Assembly: GCA_900555375.1 (NCBI GenBank)
Contig: USLC01000062.1
Span: 1 to 5,625 of the forward strand
DNA length: 5,625 bases
Reading direction: 5' to 3'
Source of the DNA: an uncultured Eubacteriales bacterium
GTDB taxonomy: Bacteria > Bacillota > Clostridia > Monoglobales > Monoglobaceae
In this document: piece after piece, positions 1 to 5,625 of the stretch
How the letters are laid out: each line of letters begins with the position of its first letter
How positions within the stretch are numbered: position 1 is the stretch's first letter
The notes under the pieces: model-generated
What the model saw: only the letters and a program-made list of their open reading frames with translations
Database searches by the model: none
Told to the model about the DNA's origin: nothing
Made by a program: the position numbers and the translations under genes

Positions 1-468
1 AAATCCGCAATTGTGGCTCTTAAAAAAGAGTATAACGCATTTTACGCAAAAACATTGTCACTATATGTAGCCGAAATGATAAAATATGATTTTGGCGGCG
101 TTGAGTTTGATTTTGTTGTTTCGGCGCCTCCGCGGAAAAAGAAGCGCAGCGAAGACAGCTTTGACCACGCGGCGTGCCTTGCAAAAGAGACCGCCCTAAG
201 GATAGGCGTTCCTTTTAAAGCACGCGTTCTTTATCAGAAGGAGAGGCTTAAAAAGCAAAGTGAGCTTAAGCCGGACGAAAGATTTAAAAACGTATCGGGA
301 AAGTTCGGTGTGAGAAATCCCGATACTGTCCGCGGCAAAACAATTCTGGTGGTGGATGACGTTCACACAACCGGCGCAACCATTGAAGAATGTGCGTCAG
401 AGCTTTTAAAGGCGGGTGCCTATCGGGTGTACGGAGCGACCGCAGCAACCACGGTAAAGGCGGACTGA
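1..468 (+). CDS. ComF-family phosphoribosyltransferase, 3' part (5' end outside window)
   Basis: The reading frame is open from base 1, so the 156 codons seen are the C-terminal part. The GTG at 13 has no ribosome binding site and lies inside the family-typical 'I..LK' segment (SAIVALKKEYN), so it is unlikely to be the real start. The fold is a type I phosphoribosyltransferase. The PRPP-binding loop ILVVDDVHTTGAT is at 343-381, with the acidic pair at visible residues 119-120. Upstream, Q-S-E-L...R-F-K-N-V-S-G-K-F matches the ComF signature 'Q..L....R..N..g.F'. The region that usually reads RGFNQA/RGFDHA is altered here to SEDSFDHA. The N-terminal zinc-finger-like part common in ComF proteins would lie off the left edge. 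ComF-family proteins are linked to DNA uptake in competent bacteria, but the family is widespread in non-competent species and the substrate is unknown. PurR, which also has this fold and sits near glmU in Bacillus, is less likely because its loop differs. A terminator follows at once, so this gene ends its own transcript. Confidence 0.88.
   Translation, partial: KSAIVALKKEYNAFYAKTLSLYVAEMIKYDFGGVEFDFVVSAPPRKKKRSEDSFDHAACLAKETALRIGVPFKARVLYQKERLKKQSELKPDERFKNVSGKFGVRNPDTVRGKTILVVDDVHTTGATIEECASELLKAGAYRVYGATAATTVKAD
315..334 (+). repeat. 20-bp direct repeat, copy 1 (inside the ComF-like gene)
   Basis: This 20-bp segment is identical to 1336-1355 in glmU. It encodes N-P-D-T-V-R with the same six codons, in frame, just before the PRPP-binding loop. 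Adding five bases on the left gives 23 matches in 25. Whether the repeat has a function or is chance is unknown. Confidence 0.6.
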
Positions 469-497
469 GTCGGTATATTCAGACCGCTTTTTTATTT
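460..497 (+). terminator. Rho-independent terminator of the ComF-like gene
   Basis: The left arm gcggactga (460-468) pairs with the right arm tcagaccgc (479-487), with one A-A mismatch (464/483) and a 10-nt loop. A run of six T, one A and three T follows from 488 to 497. A-T pairs between the A-rich bases before the left arm and the T run could extend the stem. The stop codon of the upstream gene lies in the left arm. On the minus strand the hairpin is not followed by a comparable T run, so it appears to act only in the + direction. Confidence 0.75.
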
Positions 498-524
498 GAC
501 AAAAAAAATAAAGTATTGTATAAT
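496..524 (+). promoter_or_regulatory. Consensus sigma-A/sigma-70 promoter for glmU-pth-mfd
   Basis: TTGACA at 496-501 and TATAAT at 519-524 are both perfect hexamers separated by the optimal 17 bp, within an A/T-rich spacer. The expected transcription start is near 531, giving a leader of about 47 nt before glmU. The -35 box overlaps the end of the T tract of the preceding terminator. No clear operator palindrome is seen around it, which suggests strong constitutive expression (inference). Confidence 0.88.
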
Positions 525-563
525 AAAAACAATTTGTGCAATTTTTAATATGAGCAACAGCTC

Positions 564-570
564 GGGAGGT
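564..570 (+). promoter_or_regulatory. Ribosome binding site of glmU
   Basis: GGGAGGT is a strong Shine-Dalgarno match placed 7 nt before the ATG at 578, and it fixes the glmU start. Just before it, GAGC (552-555) and GCTC (560-563) can form a 4-bp hairpin with an AACA loop, extendable by one U-G pair (551/564) that would touch the first base of the site. The hairpin is weak and its role, if any, is unknown. Confidence 0.85.
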
Positions 571-577
571 AAAAAGA

Positions 578-1936
578 ATGTCGCTTTACAGTATAATCCT
601 TGCCGCGGGCGAGGGAAAAAGAATGAAATCAAAGCTGCCTAAGCCGCTTCAGAAAGTTTGCGGAAAGACGCTTATAGACCGTGTTATCTCTGCGGTGACG
701 GAGGCAGGAGCGGAAAAGAATATAGCGGTAATAGGTCATATGTCGGACAAAATGGAGGAATATCTTGGCGACAGAGTGGAATATGCGTATCAAAGAGAGC
801 GCCTCGGTACGGGACACGCAGTAATGCAGGGAATTGTTTCTGTCTCGGATAAAGACGGAAGCGTTATCGTTGTGTGCGGAGATACGCCGCTTATTACCGC
901 GGAGATGATAAAAGAGGCATACGGCGAGCATACAAAAGAATGCCGTGCGGCAACGGTTATAACCGCTGTATGCGACAATCCCTTCGGATACGGCAGAATT
1001 GTGCGCAGAGACGGCAGAGTGGTTAAGATAGTAGAGCAGAAGGACGCGACCGAGGAAGAGAAGCGGATAAACGAAATAAATTCCGGAATGTATATATTTG
1101 ATATACAAAAGCTTAAATCGGCTTTGGCAAAGATAACAAATGATAATGCTCAGGGAGAATATTATCTGACGGACGCCATAGAGATTTTAATAAACGAGGG
1201 CGAAACGGTGGGCGCGTATATAACTGATATGGAACAGATTATGGGTGTAAATGACAGAGCGCAGCTGGCTGAAGCGGACAGACTTTTAAACCGCAGAAAT
1301 GTAAAAGTTCTTATGGACGGCGGTGTTATGGTGTTAAATCCCGATACTGTCCGCGTTGATGATGACGTAAAGGCAGGTGCCGATACGGTTATCTATCCGA
1401 ATACGATTTTAGAAGGGGCAACACAAATCGGTGAGAATTGTATAATAGGACCCAATACAAGAATAATAAACTGTAAGATATCGGATAATACAGAGGTTCA
1501 ATCATCGGTTGCAACGGACAGCGAAATAGGAAGCGGAACCGTTGTAGGTCCGTTTGCGTATATCCGTCCCGGTTCAAAAATCGGGGACAATATTAAAGTC
1601 GGCGATTTTGTAGAGATTAAAAACGCTTCAATCGGCAACGGAACTAAAATTGCACATCTTACCTATGTCGGCGATGCCGATGTGGGAGAGCGGGTTAACT
1701 TCGGCTGCGGTACGGTTGTTGTTAATTATGACGGAATACACAAGCACAGAACAACGATAGAGGATGACTGTTTTATCGGCTGCAATACAAATCTCGTGTC
1801 GCCCGTTACGGTAAGAAAAGGGGCGTACACCGCGGCAGGTTCAACCATTACCGATGAGGTTCCGCAGGATGCGCTTGCCATTGCAAGGGCAAGGCAGGTA
1901 GTAAAGGAAGGCTGGGCAAAGGGAAAGAAAAAATAA
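578..1936 (+). CDS. glmU: Bifunctional UDP-N-acetylglucosamine pyrophosphorylase / glucosamine-1-phosphate N-acetyltransferase
   Basis: GlmU is cytoplasmic. It acetylates glucosamine-1-phosphate with acetyl-CoA and then couples the product to UTP, giving UDP-GlcNAc for peptidoglycan and other wall polymers. The 452-residue length is normal for the family. The N-terminal nucleotidyltransferase domain (about 1-225) begins with LAAGEGKRMKSKLPKP (8-23), where R15 and K22 match the nucleotide-binding Arg and Lys of the family. GTGHAV is at 77-82, GDTPL at 101-105 has the metal-binding Asp (D102), and N225 in GVND is the second metal ligand. The C-terminal left-handed beta-helix (about 250-435) shows hexapeptide repeats, IRPGSKIG, and AHLTYVGDA with the likely catalytic base H360. 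NYDG and the ITDEVPQDALAIARARQ segment follow. The residue after GEG is Lys, whereas E. coli and B. subtilis have Thr. Both halves look active. The start is set by the strong ribosome binding site. It is the first gene of a probable operon with pth and mfd. Confidence 0.97.
   Translation: MSLYSIILAAGEGKRMKSKLPKPLQKVCGKTLIDRVISAVTEAGAEKNIAVIGHMSDKMEEYLGDRVEYAYQRERLGTGHAVMQGIVSVSDKDGSVIVVCGDTPLITAEMIKEAYGEHTKECRAATVITAVCDNPFGYGRIVRRDGRVVKIVEQKDATEEEKRINEINSGMYIFDIQKLKSALAKITNDNAQGEYYLTDAIEILINEGETVGAYITDMEQIMGVNDRAQLAEADRLLNRRNVKVLMDGGVMVLNPDTVRVDDDVKAGADTVIYPNTILEGATQIGENCIIGPNTRIINCKISDNTEVQSSVATDSEIGSGTVVGPFAYIRPGSKIGDNIKVGDFVEIKNASIGNGTKIAHLTYVGDADVGERVNFGCGTVVVNYDGIHKHRTTIEDDCFIGCNTNLVSPVTVRKGAYTAAGSTITDEVPQDALAIARARQVVKEGWAKGKKK
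1336..1355 (+). repeat. 20-bp direct repeat, copy 2 (inside glmU)
   Basis: Identical to 315-334 in the ComF-like gene and also read in frame as N-P-D-T-V-R. Here it lies at residues 254-259, at the beginning of the beta-helix domain of GlmU, where the family commonly has a D/N-P-x-T-V segment. The protein context therefore explains this copy on its own. Confidence 0.6.
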
Positions 1937-1972
1937 TGCTGCCCGCCGGCACAGAAACGGAGACATAAATAA

Positions 1973-2536
1973 ATGTATTTGATAGCAGGGCTCGGAAATC
2001 CGGGCAGAGAATATGTGGGAACAAGACACAATATAGGGTTTGAAGTTATCGACGCGCTTTGCGCAAAATATGACATTAAACTGAATAAAGAAAAGTTCCG
2101 CGCCGTGTTCGGAGACGGAAGAATCGGCGGTGAGAGAGTTATTGTTGCAAAGCCTGTGACATATATGAATCTCAGCGGAGAGAGTATCCGCGAGATTGCC
2201 GACTGGTATAAAATCGATAATGAGCATATAATTATTATATATGATGATATTTCGCTTCCCGTCGGGAAGCTTCGTATCCGCGAAAAAGGAAGTGCGGGAG
2301 GGCATAACGGCATTAAAAATATAATTTATCAGCTGGGGACAGAGGTCTTTCCGCGCATTAAGGTCGGCACGGGTATGCCGCAGAATCCCGAGTATGATAT
2401 AAAAGATTATGTTCTCGGGCATTTTACAAAAGAGGAGACAGAGATTTTAATAAAATCGGCTGTCAGGGCTGTATATGCGGTTGAAGAAATTATTTCGGCA
2501 GACGCTAAGTCTGCAATGAATAAGTACAACGGATAA
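1973..2536 (+). CDS. pth: Peptidyl-tRNA hydrolase
   Basis: Pth is a cytoplasmic esterase that cleaves peptidyl-tRNA dropped from ribosomes, freeing tRNA for reuse; it is usually essential in bacteria. The protein has 187 residues, standard for bacterial Pth (spoVC in Bacillus). The N-terminus MYLIAGLGNPG is canonical and fixes the start. Active-site residues are all present: N9, the catalytic H19 in TRHNIGF, N66 in YMNLSG, D91 in YDD (equivalent to E. coli D93), and N112 in GGHNG (equivalent to E. coli N114). The ribosome binding site is modest: GGAG at 1959-1962, 10 nt before the ATG. The gene begins 36 bp after glmU with no terminator between, so co-transcription is likely. The short protein tail after KDYVLG is predicted helix, as usual for the family. 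Nothing abnormal is seen. Confidence 0.97.
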   Translation: MYLIAGLGNPGREYVGTRHNIGFEVIDALCAKYDIKLNKEKFRAVFGDGRIGGERVIVAKPVTYMNLSGESIREIADWYKIDNEHIIIIYDDISLPVGKLRIREKGSAGGHNGIKNIIYQLGTEVFPRIKVGTGMPQNPEYDIKDYVLGHFTKEETEILIKSAVRAVYAVEEIISADAKSAMNKYNG

Positions 2537-2563
2537 AATGTTTGATAATTTTTTCGCTTTTTC

Positions 2564-2571
2564 AGGTGAGG
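2564..2571 (+). promoter_or_regulatory. Ribosome binding site of mfd
   Basis: AGGTGAGG lies 3 nt before the ATG at 2575. The AGGTGA part matches the 3' half of the Shine-Dalgarno consensus and leaves 5 nt to the start codon. It supports ATG 2575 over the in-frame ATG at 2596, which has no such site, and over the in-frame TTG at 2542 and GTG at 2566. Confidence 0.6.
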
Positions 2572-2574
2572 GCA

Positions 2575-5500
2575 ATGAATGAATTTTTAAAAATAATGGA
2601 GGAGCTTGCCGAGTTTTCCGAGCTTACCTCTGATTTAAAATCAAATATTACGCCGCTTAGCGTTACAGGTGTGTCGGATTCGGTCAGGGCACACTTGATT
2701 TTTTGTGTTTGCGAGAAGTTAAACCGCGGTGGGCTTGTGATTGCGCGTTCCGAAGCAGAGGCGGCGGAGCTGTACAAGGATTTAACCTTTTTTGCGGGTG
2801 ACGAAAGAGTTATAAAGGTTGCGGCGTGCGAGCTTATGTTCTATGACGCAGAGGCAAAGAGCCGTGACGTTACGGGGCTTAGAATTGAGGCGGTTAACAG
2901 ACTTGTTTCAAACCCGTTGGGGAAAATAGTTGTTGCATCGCCCGAGGCTCTTGTCGGTGTTACCGTGCCCGCCGATGTGTGGAAGTCCTCTGCCGTTTCG
3001 CTTAAGTCGGGGGATGAAATCGAACCCGACGAGCTTAAAAGAAGACTTGTAAGCTTGGGCTACCGCAGTGAAGATATGGTAGAGGGAGCGGGACAGTTCA
3101 GCGTTAGAGGCGGAATATTTGATGTGTTTCCTTTTACGGTTGACAATCCGCTGCGTATGGAGTTTTTTGATACAGAGATTGATTCGATACGGTCGTTTGA
3201 TATTGAAACCCAGAGGACAATTGACAGAGCGGAATGCTTTGAGGCTGTGCCTGCAAGTGAATTGTCGGTTAAAGGAGATGCGGCGGACAAATTGGTTTTA
3301 AAGCTTGAGGAGGTTTTAAAGTCCCTTGATCTATCCGGTGAACGCGGCAGCCGCGCTGCGGAAGTGTTAAAAAGAGATATCGAAAGACTGAAAGAGGGGA
3401 TAGACTTTCCGTCAATTGATAAATATATCCCTTATATTTATGATAAGCTTCCAACGCTTCTTGACTATATTCCAAGCGATTATATCGTATTTGCCGATGA
3501 GCCGTCACGGATTGATGAACGTATGGAAGAGAATGAGAAACACAACGCGGAAAACGTTCTTAAAATGTATGAACTTGGAATTATGGCAGAGCAGAAGCAG
3601 GGATATTTGCTTGACAGACACACTTTTTTAAAAAGACTTGTCAACCACCCGTTTGTGGGGCTTAGCGCGATATCTCATTCGGCATCGCGGATAAAGCCCA
3701 AACGCATCTATCCTTTCAGCGCAAGAAGCCTAAACGGATTTCGGGGCAAGCCCGAGCTTCTGCGTGAAGCACTTGAGAATTACAGAGATACAAAATACAG
3801 AACGGTGATACTTGCGGGAACCGCGGAAAGAGCAAAAAATCTTCAGGCAAGGCTTGAAGAAGACGGGATTTTATGCTCGTACCAAAGCAGACCCGAAAAG
3901 CTGCCTGCGCGCGGCGGAATCGTTGTCTGCGGAGGTTCTGTCGGCAAGGGATTTGAATATCCCCTGATTCGCTTTGCGGTAATAGGCGACAGAGAAATCT
4001 TCGGCGGAGAGAGAAAAAGCAGAAGAAAGCCGCTTTACCGAGGAAAAAAAGGCGACAGAATTTCTGATTTTACCACACTTAACACGGGTGATTATGTTGT
4101 TCATCGCAACCACGGTATCGGACAGTATCTTGGGACAGAGCAGCTTAATGTTGAGGGGGTTCGCAGGGACTACCTTAAAATTTCTTATAAAAACAGCGAT
4201 ATGCTTTATGTTCCTACGGACCAGCTTGATATGATTTACCGCTATGACAAAAAAGAAGGGGCGGCGGTCAGGCTTAACAGCCTCGGAGGGGGCGACTGGG
4301 CCAAAACAAAGCAAAGGGTAAAGGCTGCAACCGAGGAAATGGCAAAAAAGCTTGTTGCCCTTTATGCAGAGCGCGCCAATGCCCCCGGAATAAGCTTTAA
4401 ACCCGACACGGAATGGCAAAAGAGCCTTGAAGCGGCATTCCCCTATGACGAAACCGATGACCAGCTGAGAAGTATAAACGAGGTTAAAGAGGATATGGAA
4501 AAGCCGCACCCGATGGACAGACTTCTGTGCGGAGACGTTGGTTACGGAAAGACAGAGGTTGCTCTGCGTGCCGCGTTTAAAGCGGTTATGAGCGGATATC
4601 AGGTAGCATATCTTGTTCCGACAACCATTCTTGCCAATCAGCATTTTAACACATTTAAGCAGAGAATGATGGACTATCCCGTAGAGATAAGAATGCTGTC
4701 GAGGTTCAGTACAGCAGCGCAGCAAAAAGACACAATTAAAAAGCTTGCAACCGGAGAGGCAGACATAGTTATAGGAACGCACAAGCTTCTCGGCAAGACT
4801 GTAAAGTTTAACAAGCTTGGACTTTTGATTATAGATGAAGAACAGCGTTTTGGTGTAGGTCATAAAGAAAAAATCAAGGAAATGCGCAACAATATCGATG
4901 TTTTGACGCTTTCCGCCACGCCGATACCGAGAACGCTTCATATGTCTTTGAGCGGTATCAGGGATATGAGTATCATCAATCAGCCGCCGGGCAACAGACA
5001 CCCTGTTGAAACATATGTGATGGAATATGACGAGCTTGTAATCCGCGAGGCAATCGAACGCGAGCTTGCGCGCGGAGGTCAGGTCTATTATCTCTTTAAC
5101 AGGGTTGACGGAATTTACAAGGCGGCGAACAAGCTTGCAGAGATTATGCCTCACGCAAGGGTTGCGGTTGTTCACGGACGAATGAACGAAACCGAAATAG
5201 AGACAATAATGATGGAGGTATCGGAGGGCGAGATTGACATCCTGGTATGCACAACCATAATAGAAACGGGGCTTGACATTCCTAACGTCAATACAATTAT
5301 TATCGAAAACGCCGACAGACTCGGGCTTGCACAGATGTATCAGCTGCGCGGACGGGTAGGCAGAAGCAACCGTCTGGCATACGCATATCTTACTTTTACG
5401 CGCAACAAACAGCTGACAGAGGAGTCTGAAAAGCGGCTTCTCGCAATGAAAGAGTTTACCGAGTTCGGCTCGGGTTTTAAAATTGCGATGCGTGATTTGG

Positions 5501-5625
5501 AGATACGCGGAACGGGAAATCTGATAGGGGCGCAGCAGCACGGGCATATGGACAGCGTGGGATATGAAATGTACTGCAGGCTTCTTGAAGAGGCGGTTAG
5601 CGAGCAAAAAGGAGTTTATAAGTCA
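2575..5625 (+). CDS. mfd: Transcription-repair coupling factor Mfd (3' end outside window)
   Basis: Mfd is an ATP-driven DNA translocase that pushes stalled RNA polymerase off damaged template and recruits UvrA for nucleotide excision repair. The frame is open for 1017 codons with no stop or frameshift; family members have about 1150-1180 residues, so roughly 130-160 C-terminal residues, mainly the autoinhibitory UvrA-masking domain, are off the right edge. Domains in order: UvrB-like module (about 1-320) with GYRSEDMVEGAGQFSVRGG at 162-180; linker/D3 domain with GFEYP (459-463) and GDREIF (471-476); CarD-like RNA polymerase interaction domain from GDYVVHRNHGIGQYLG (505-520) to about 557, including LYVP; then the RecG-like translocase. 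Its motifs are Walker A GDVGYGKT (653-660), DEEQ box (754-757), LSATPIPRT (779-787), the RecG/Mfd-type translocation segment GIRDMSIINQPPGNRHP (from 794), TTIIETGLDIP (893-903) and QLRGRVGR (923-930). It starts 38 bp after pth and probably shares its transcript. Confidence 0.97.
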   Translation, partial: MNEFLKIMEELAEFSELTSDLKSNITPLSVTGVSDSVRAHLIFCVCEKLNRGGLVIARSEAEAAELYKDLTFFAGDERVIKVAACELMFYDAEAKSRDVTGLRIEAVNRLVSNPLGKIVVASPEALVGVTVPADVWKSSAVSLKSGDEIEPDELKRRLVSLGYRSEDMVEGAGQFSVRGGIFDVFPFTVDNPLRMEFFDTEIDSIRSFDIETQRTIDRAECFEAVPASELSVKGDAADKLVLKLEEVLKSLDLSGERGSRAAEVLKRDIERLKEGIDFPSIDKYIPYIYDKLPTLLDYIPSDYIVFADEPSRIDERMEENEKHNAENVLKMYELGIMAEQKQGYLLDRHTFLKRLVNHPFVGLSAISHSASRIKPKRIYPFSARSLNGFRGKPELLREALENYRDTKYRTVILAGTAERAKNLQARLEEDGILCSYQSRPEKLPARGGIVVCGGSVGKGFEYPLIRFAVIGDREIFGGERKSRRKPLYRGKKGDRISDFTTLNTGDYVVHRNHGIGQYLGTEQLNVEGVRRDYLKISYKNSDMLYVPTDQLDMIYRYDKKEGAAVRLNSLGGGDWAKTKQRVKAATEEMAKKLVALYAERANAPGISFKPDTEWQKSLEAAFPYDETDDQLRSINEVKEDMEKPHPMDRLLCGDVGYGKTEVALRAAFKAVMSGYQVAYLVPTTILANQHFNTFKQRMMDYPVEIRMLSRFSTAAQQKDTIKKLATGEADIVIGTHKLLGKTVKFNKLGLLIIDEEQRFGVGHKEKIKEMRNNIDVLTLSATPIPRTLHMSLSGIRDMSIINQPPGNRHPVETYVMEYDELVIREAIERELARGGQVYYLFNRVDGIYKAANKLAEIMPHARVAVVHGRMNETEIETIMMEVSEGEIDILVCTTIIETGLDIPNVNTIIIENADRLGLAQMYQLRGRVGRSNRLAYAYLTFTRNKQLTEESEKRLLAMKEFTEFGSGFKIAMRDLEIRGTGNLIGAQQHGHMDSVGYEMYCRLLEEAVSEQKGVYKS

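Noticed and set aside
13..15. GTG as the start of the ComF-like gene
   Set aside because: The frame is open to the left edge, no ribosome binding site precedes it, and the codon falls within a conserved family segment; the gene more likely starts upstream.
629..1108. Minus-strand open frame of 159 codons inside glmU
   Set aside because: It lies fully within a clear glmU coding region and gives no recognisable protein; it is a shadow frame.
1940..1951. Small GC-rich hairpin (tgcc/ggca, 4-nt loop) between glmU and pth
   Set aside because: The stem has only 4 bp and no T tract follows, so it is not a terminator; no other role is supported.
1936..1968. 10-codon frame starting at an ATG that overlaps the glmU stop
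   Set aside because: It is very short, lacks a clear ribosome binding site and has no recognisable product; it is likely chance in the intergenic gap.
2223..2252. A/T-rich patch in pth resembling a -10 box
   Set aside because: It lies inside conserved coding sequence (IIIIYDD region) and has no good -35 partner at the right distance.
1726..2422. Two overlapping minus-strand frames of about 195 codons across the glmU-pth junction
   Set aside because: They overlap each other and two well-supported genes, and show no family motifs or ribosome binding evidence.
2541..2563. T-rich stretches between pth and mfd as a terminator
   Set aside because: No GC-rich hairpin precedes the T runs, so intrinsic termination is not supported.
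3871..5607. A 578-codon open frame on the minus strand, opposite mfd
   Set aside because: Its codons align exactly with mfd codons, so a stop would need TTA, CTA or TCA in mfd. Mfd avoids these three codons from 3874 on, and the frame ends at the TTA at 3871-3873. It starts with TTG and the translation (rich in Cys, His and Arg) resembles no family I recognise. Codon bias in mfd explains it.

Overview
The window is a compact housekeeping segment of a bacterial chromosome, with every gene on the + strand. Four protein-coding genes are visible: the 3' end of a ComF-family phosphoribosyltransferase gene (1-468), complete glmU (578-1936), complete pth (1973-2536), and mfd from its start at 2575 to beyond the right edge. 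The glmU/pth/mfd neighbourhood, the Gram-positive style Shine-Dalgarno sites, the consensus sigma-A-type promoter and the protein variants (for example the clostridial-looking GlmU N-terminus) suggest a Bacillota member, most likely class Clostridia. This is an inference; no rRNA or other taxonomic marker is present. Base composition is moderate, judged by eye in the mid-40s percent GC and not counted.

Layout. The ComF-like gene enters from the left edge and stops at 466-468. Its stop codon lies inside the left arm of a rho-independent terminator (about 460-497). The terminator tail runs almost directly into a promoter with perfect -35 (496-501) and -10 (519-524) hexamers and a 17-bp spacer. 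This promoter should start a leader of about 47 nt carrying a strong ribosome binding site, followed by glmU. The gaps glmU-pth (36 bp) and pth-mfd (38 bp) contain no terminator, so glmU, pth and mfd probably form one transcript. No gene-free stretch exceeds 110 bp.

How the genes relate. GlmU makes UDP-N-acetylglucosamine for the cell wall, Pth recycles peptidyl-tRNA released from stalled ribosomes, and Mfd removes stalled RNA polymerase and recruits nucleotide excision repair. They do not form one pathway. Their adjacency is a known conserved arrangement around glmU in Bacillota, here shortened because spoVG, prs and ctc, which flank or separate these genes in Bacillus subtilis, are not at this locus.

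I looked for a novel system and found no evidence of one: no mobile element, CRISPR array, toxin-antitoxin pair, RNA gene or unknown domain. The most unusual signal is an exact 20-bp repeat shared in frame by the ComF-like gene and glmU. The long open frame antisense to mfd is explained by codon choice.
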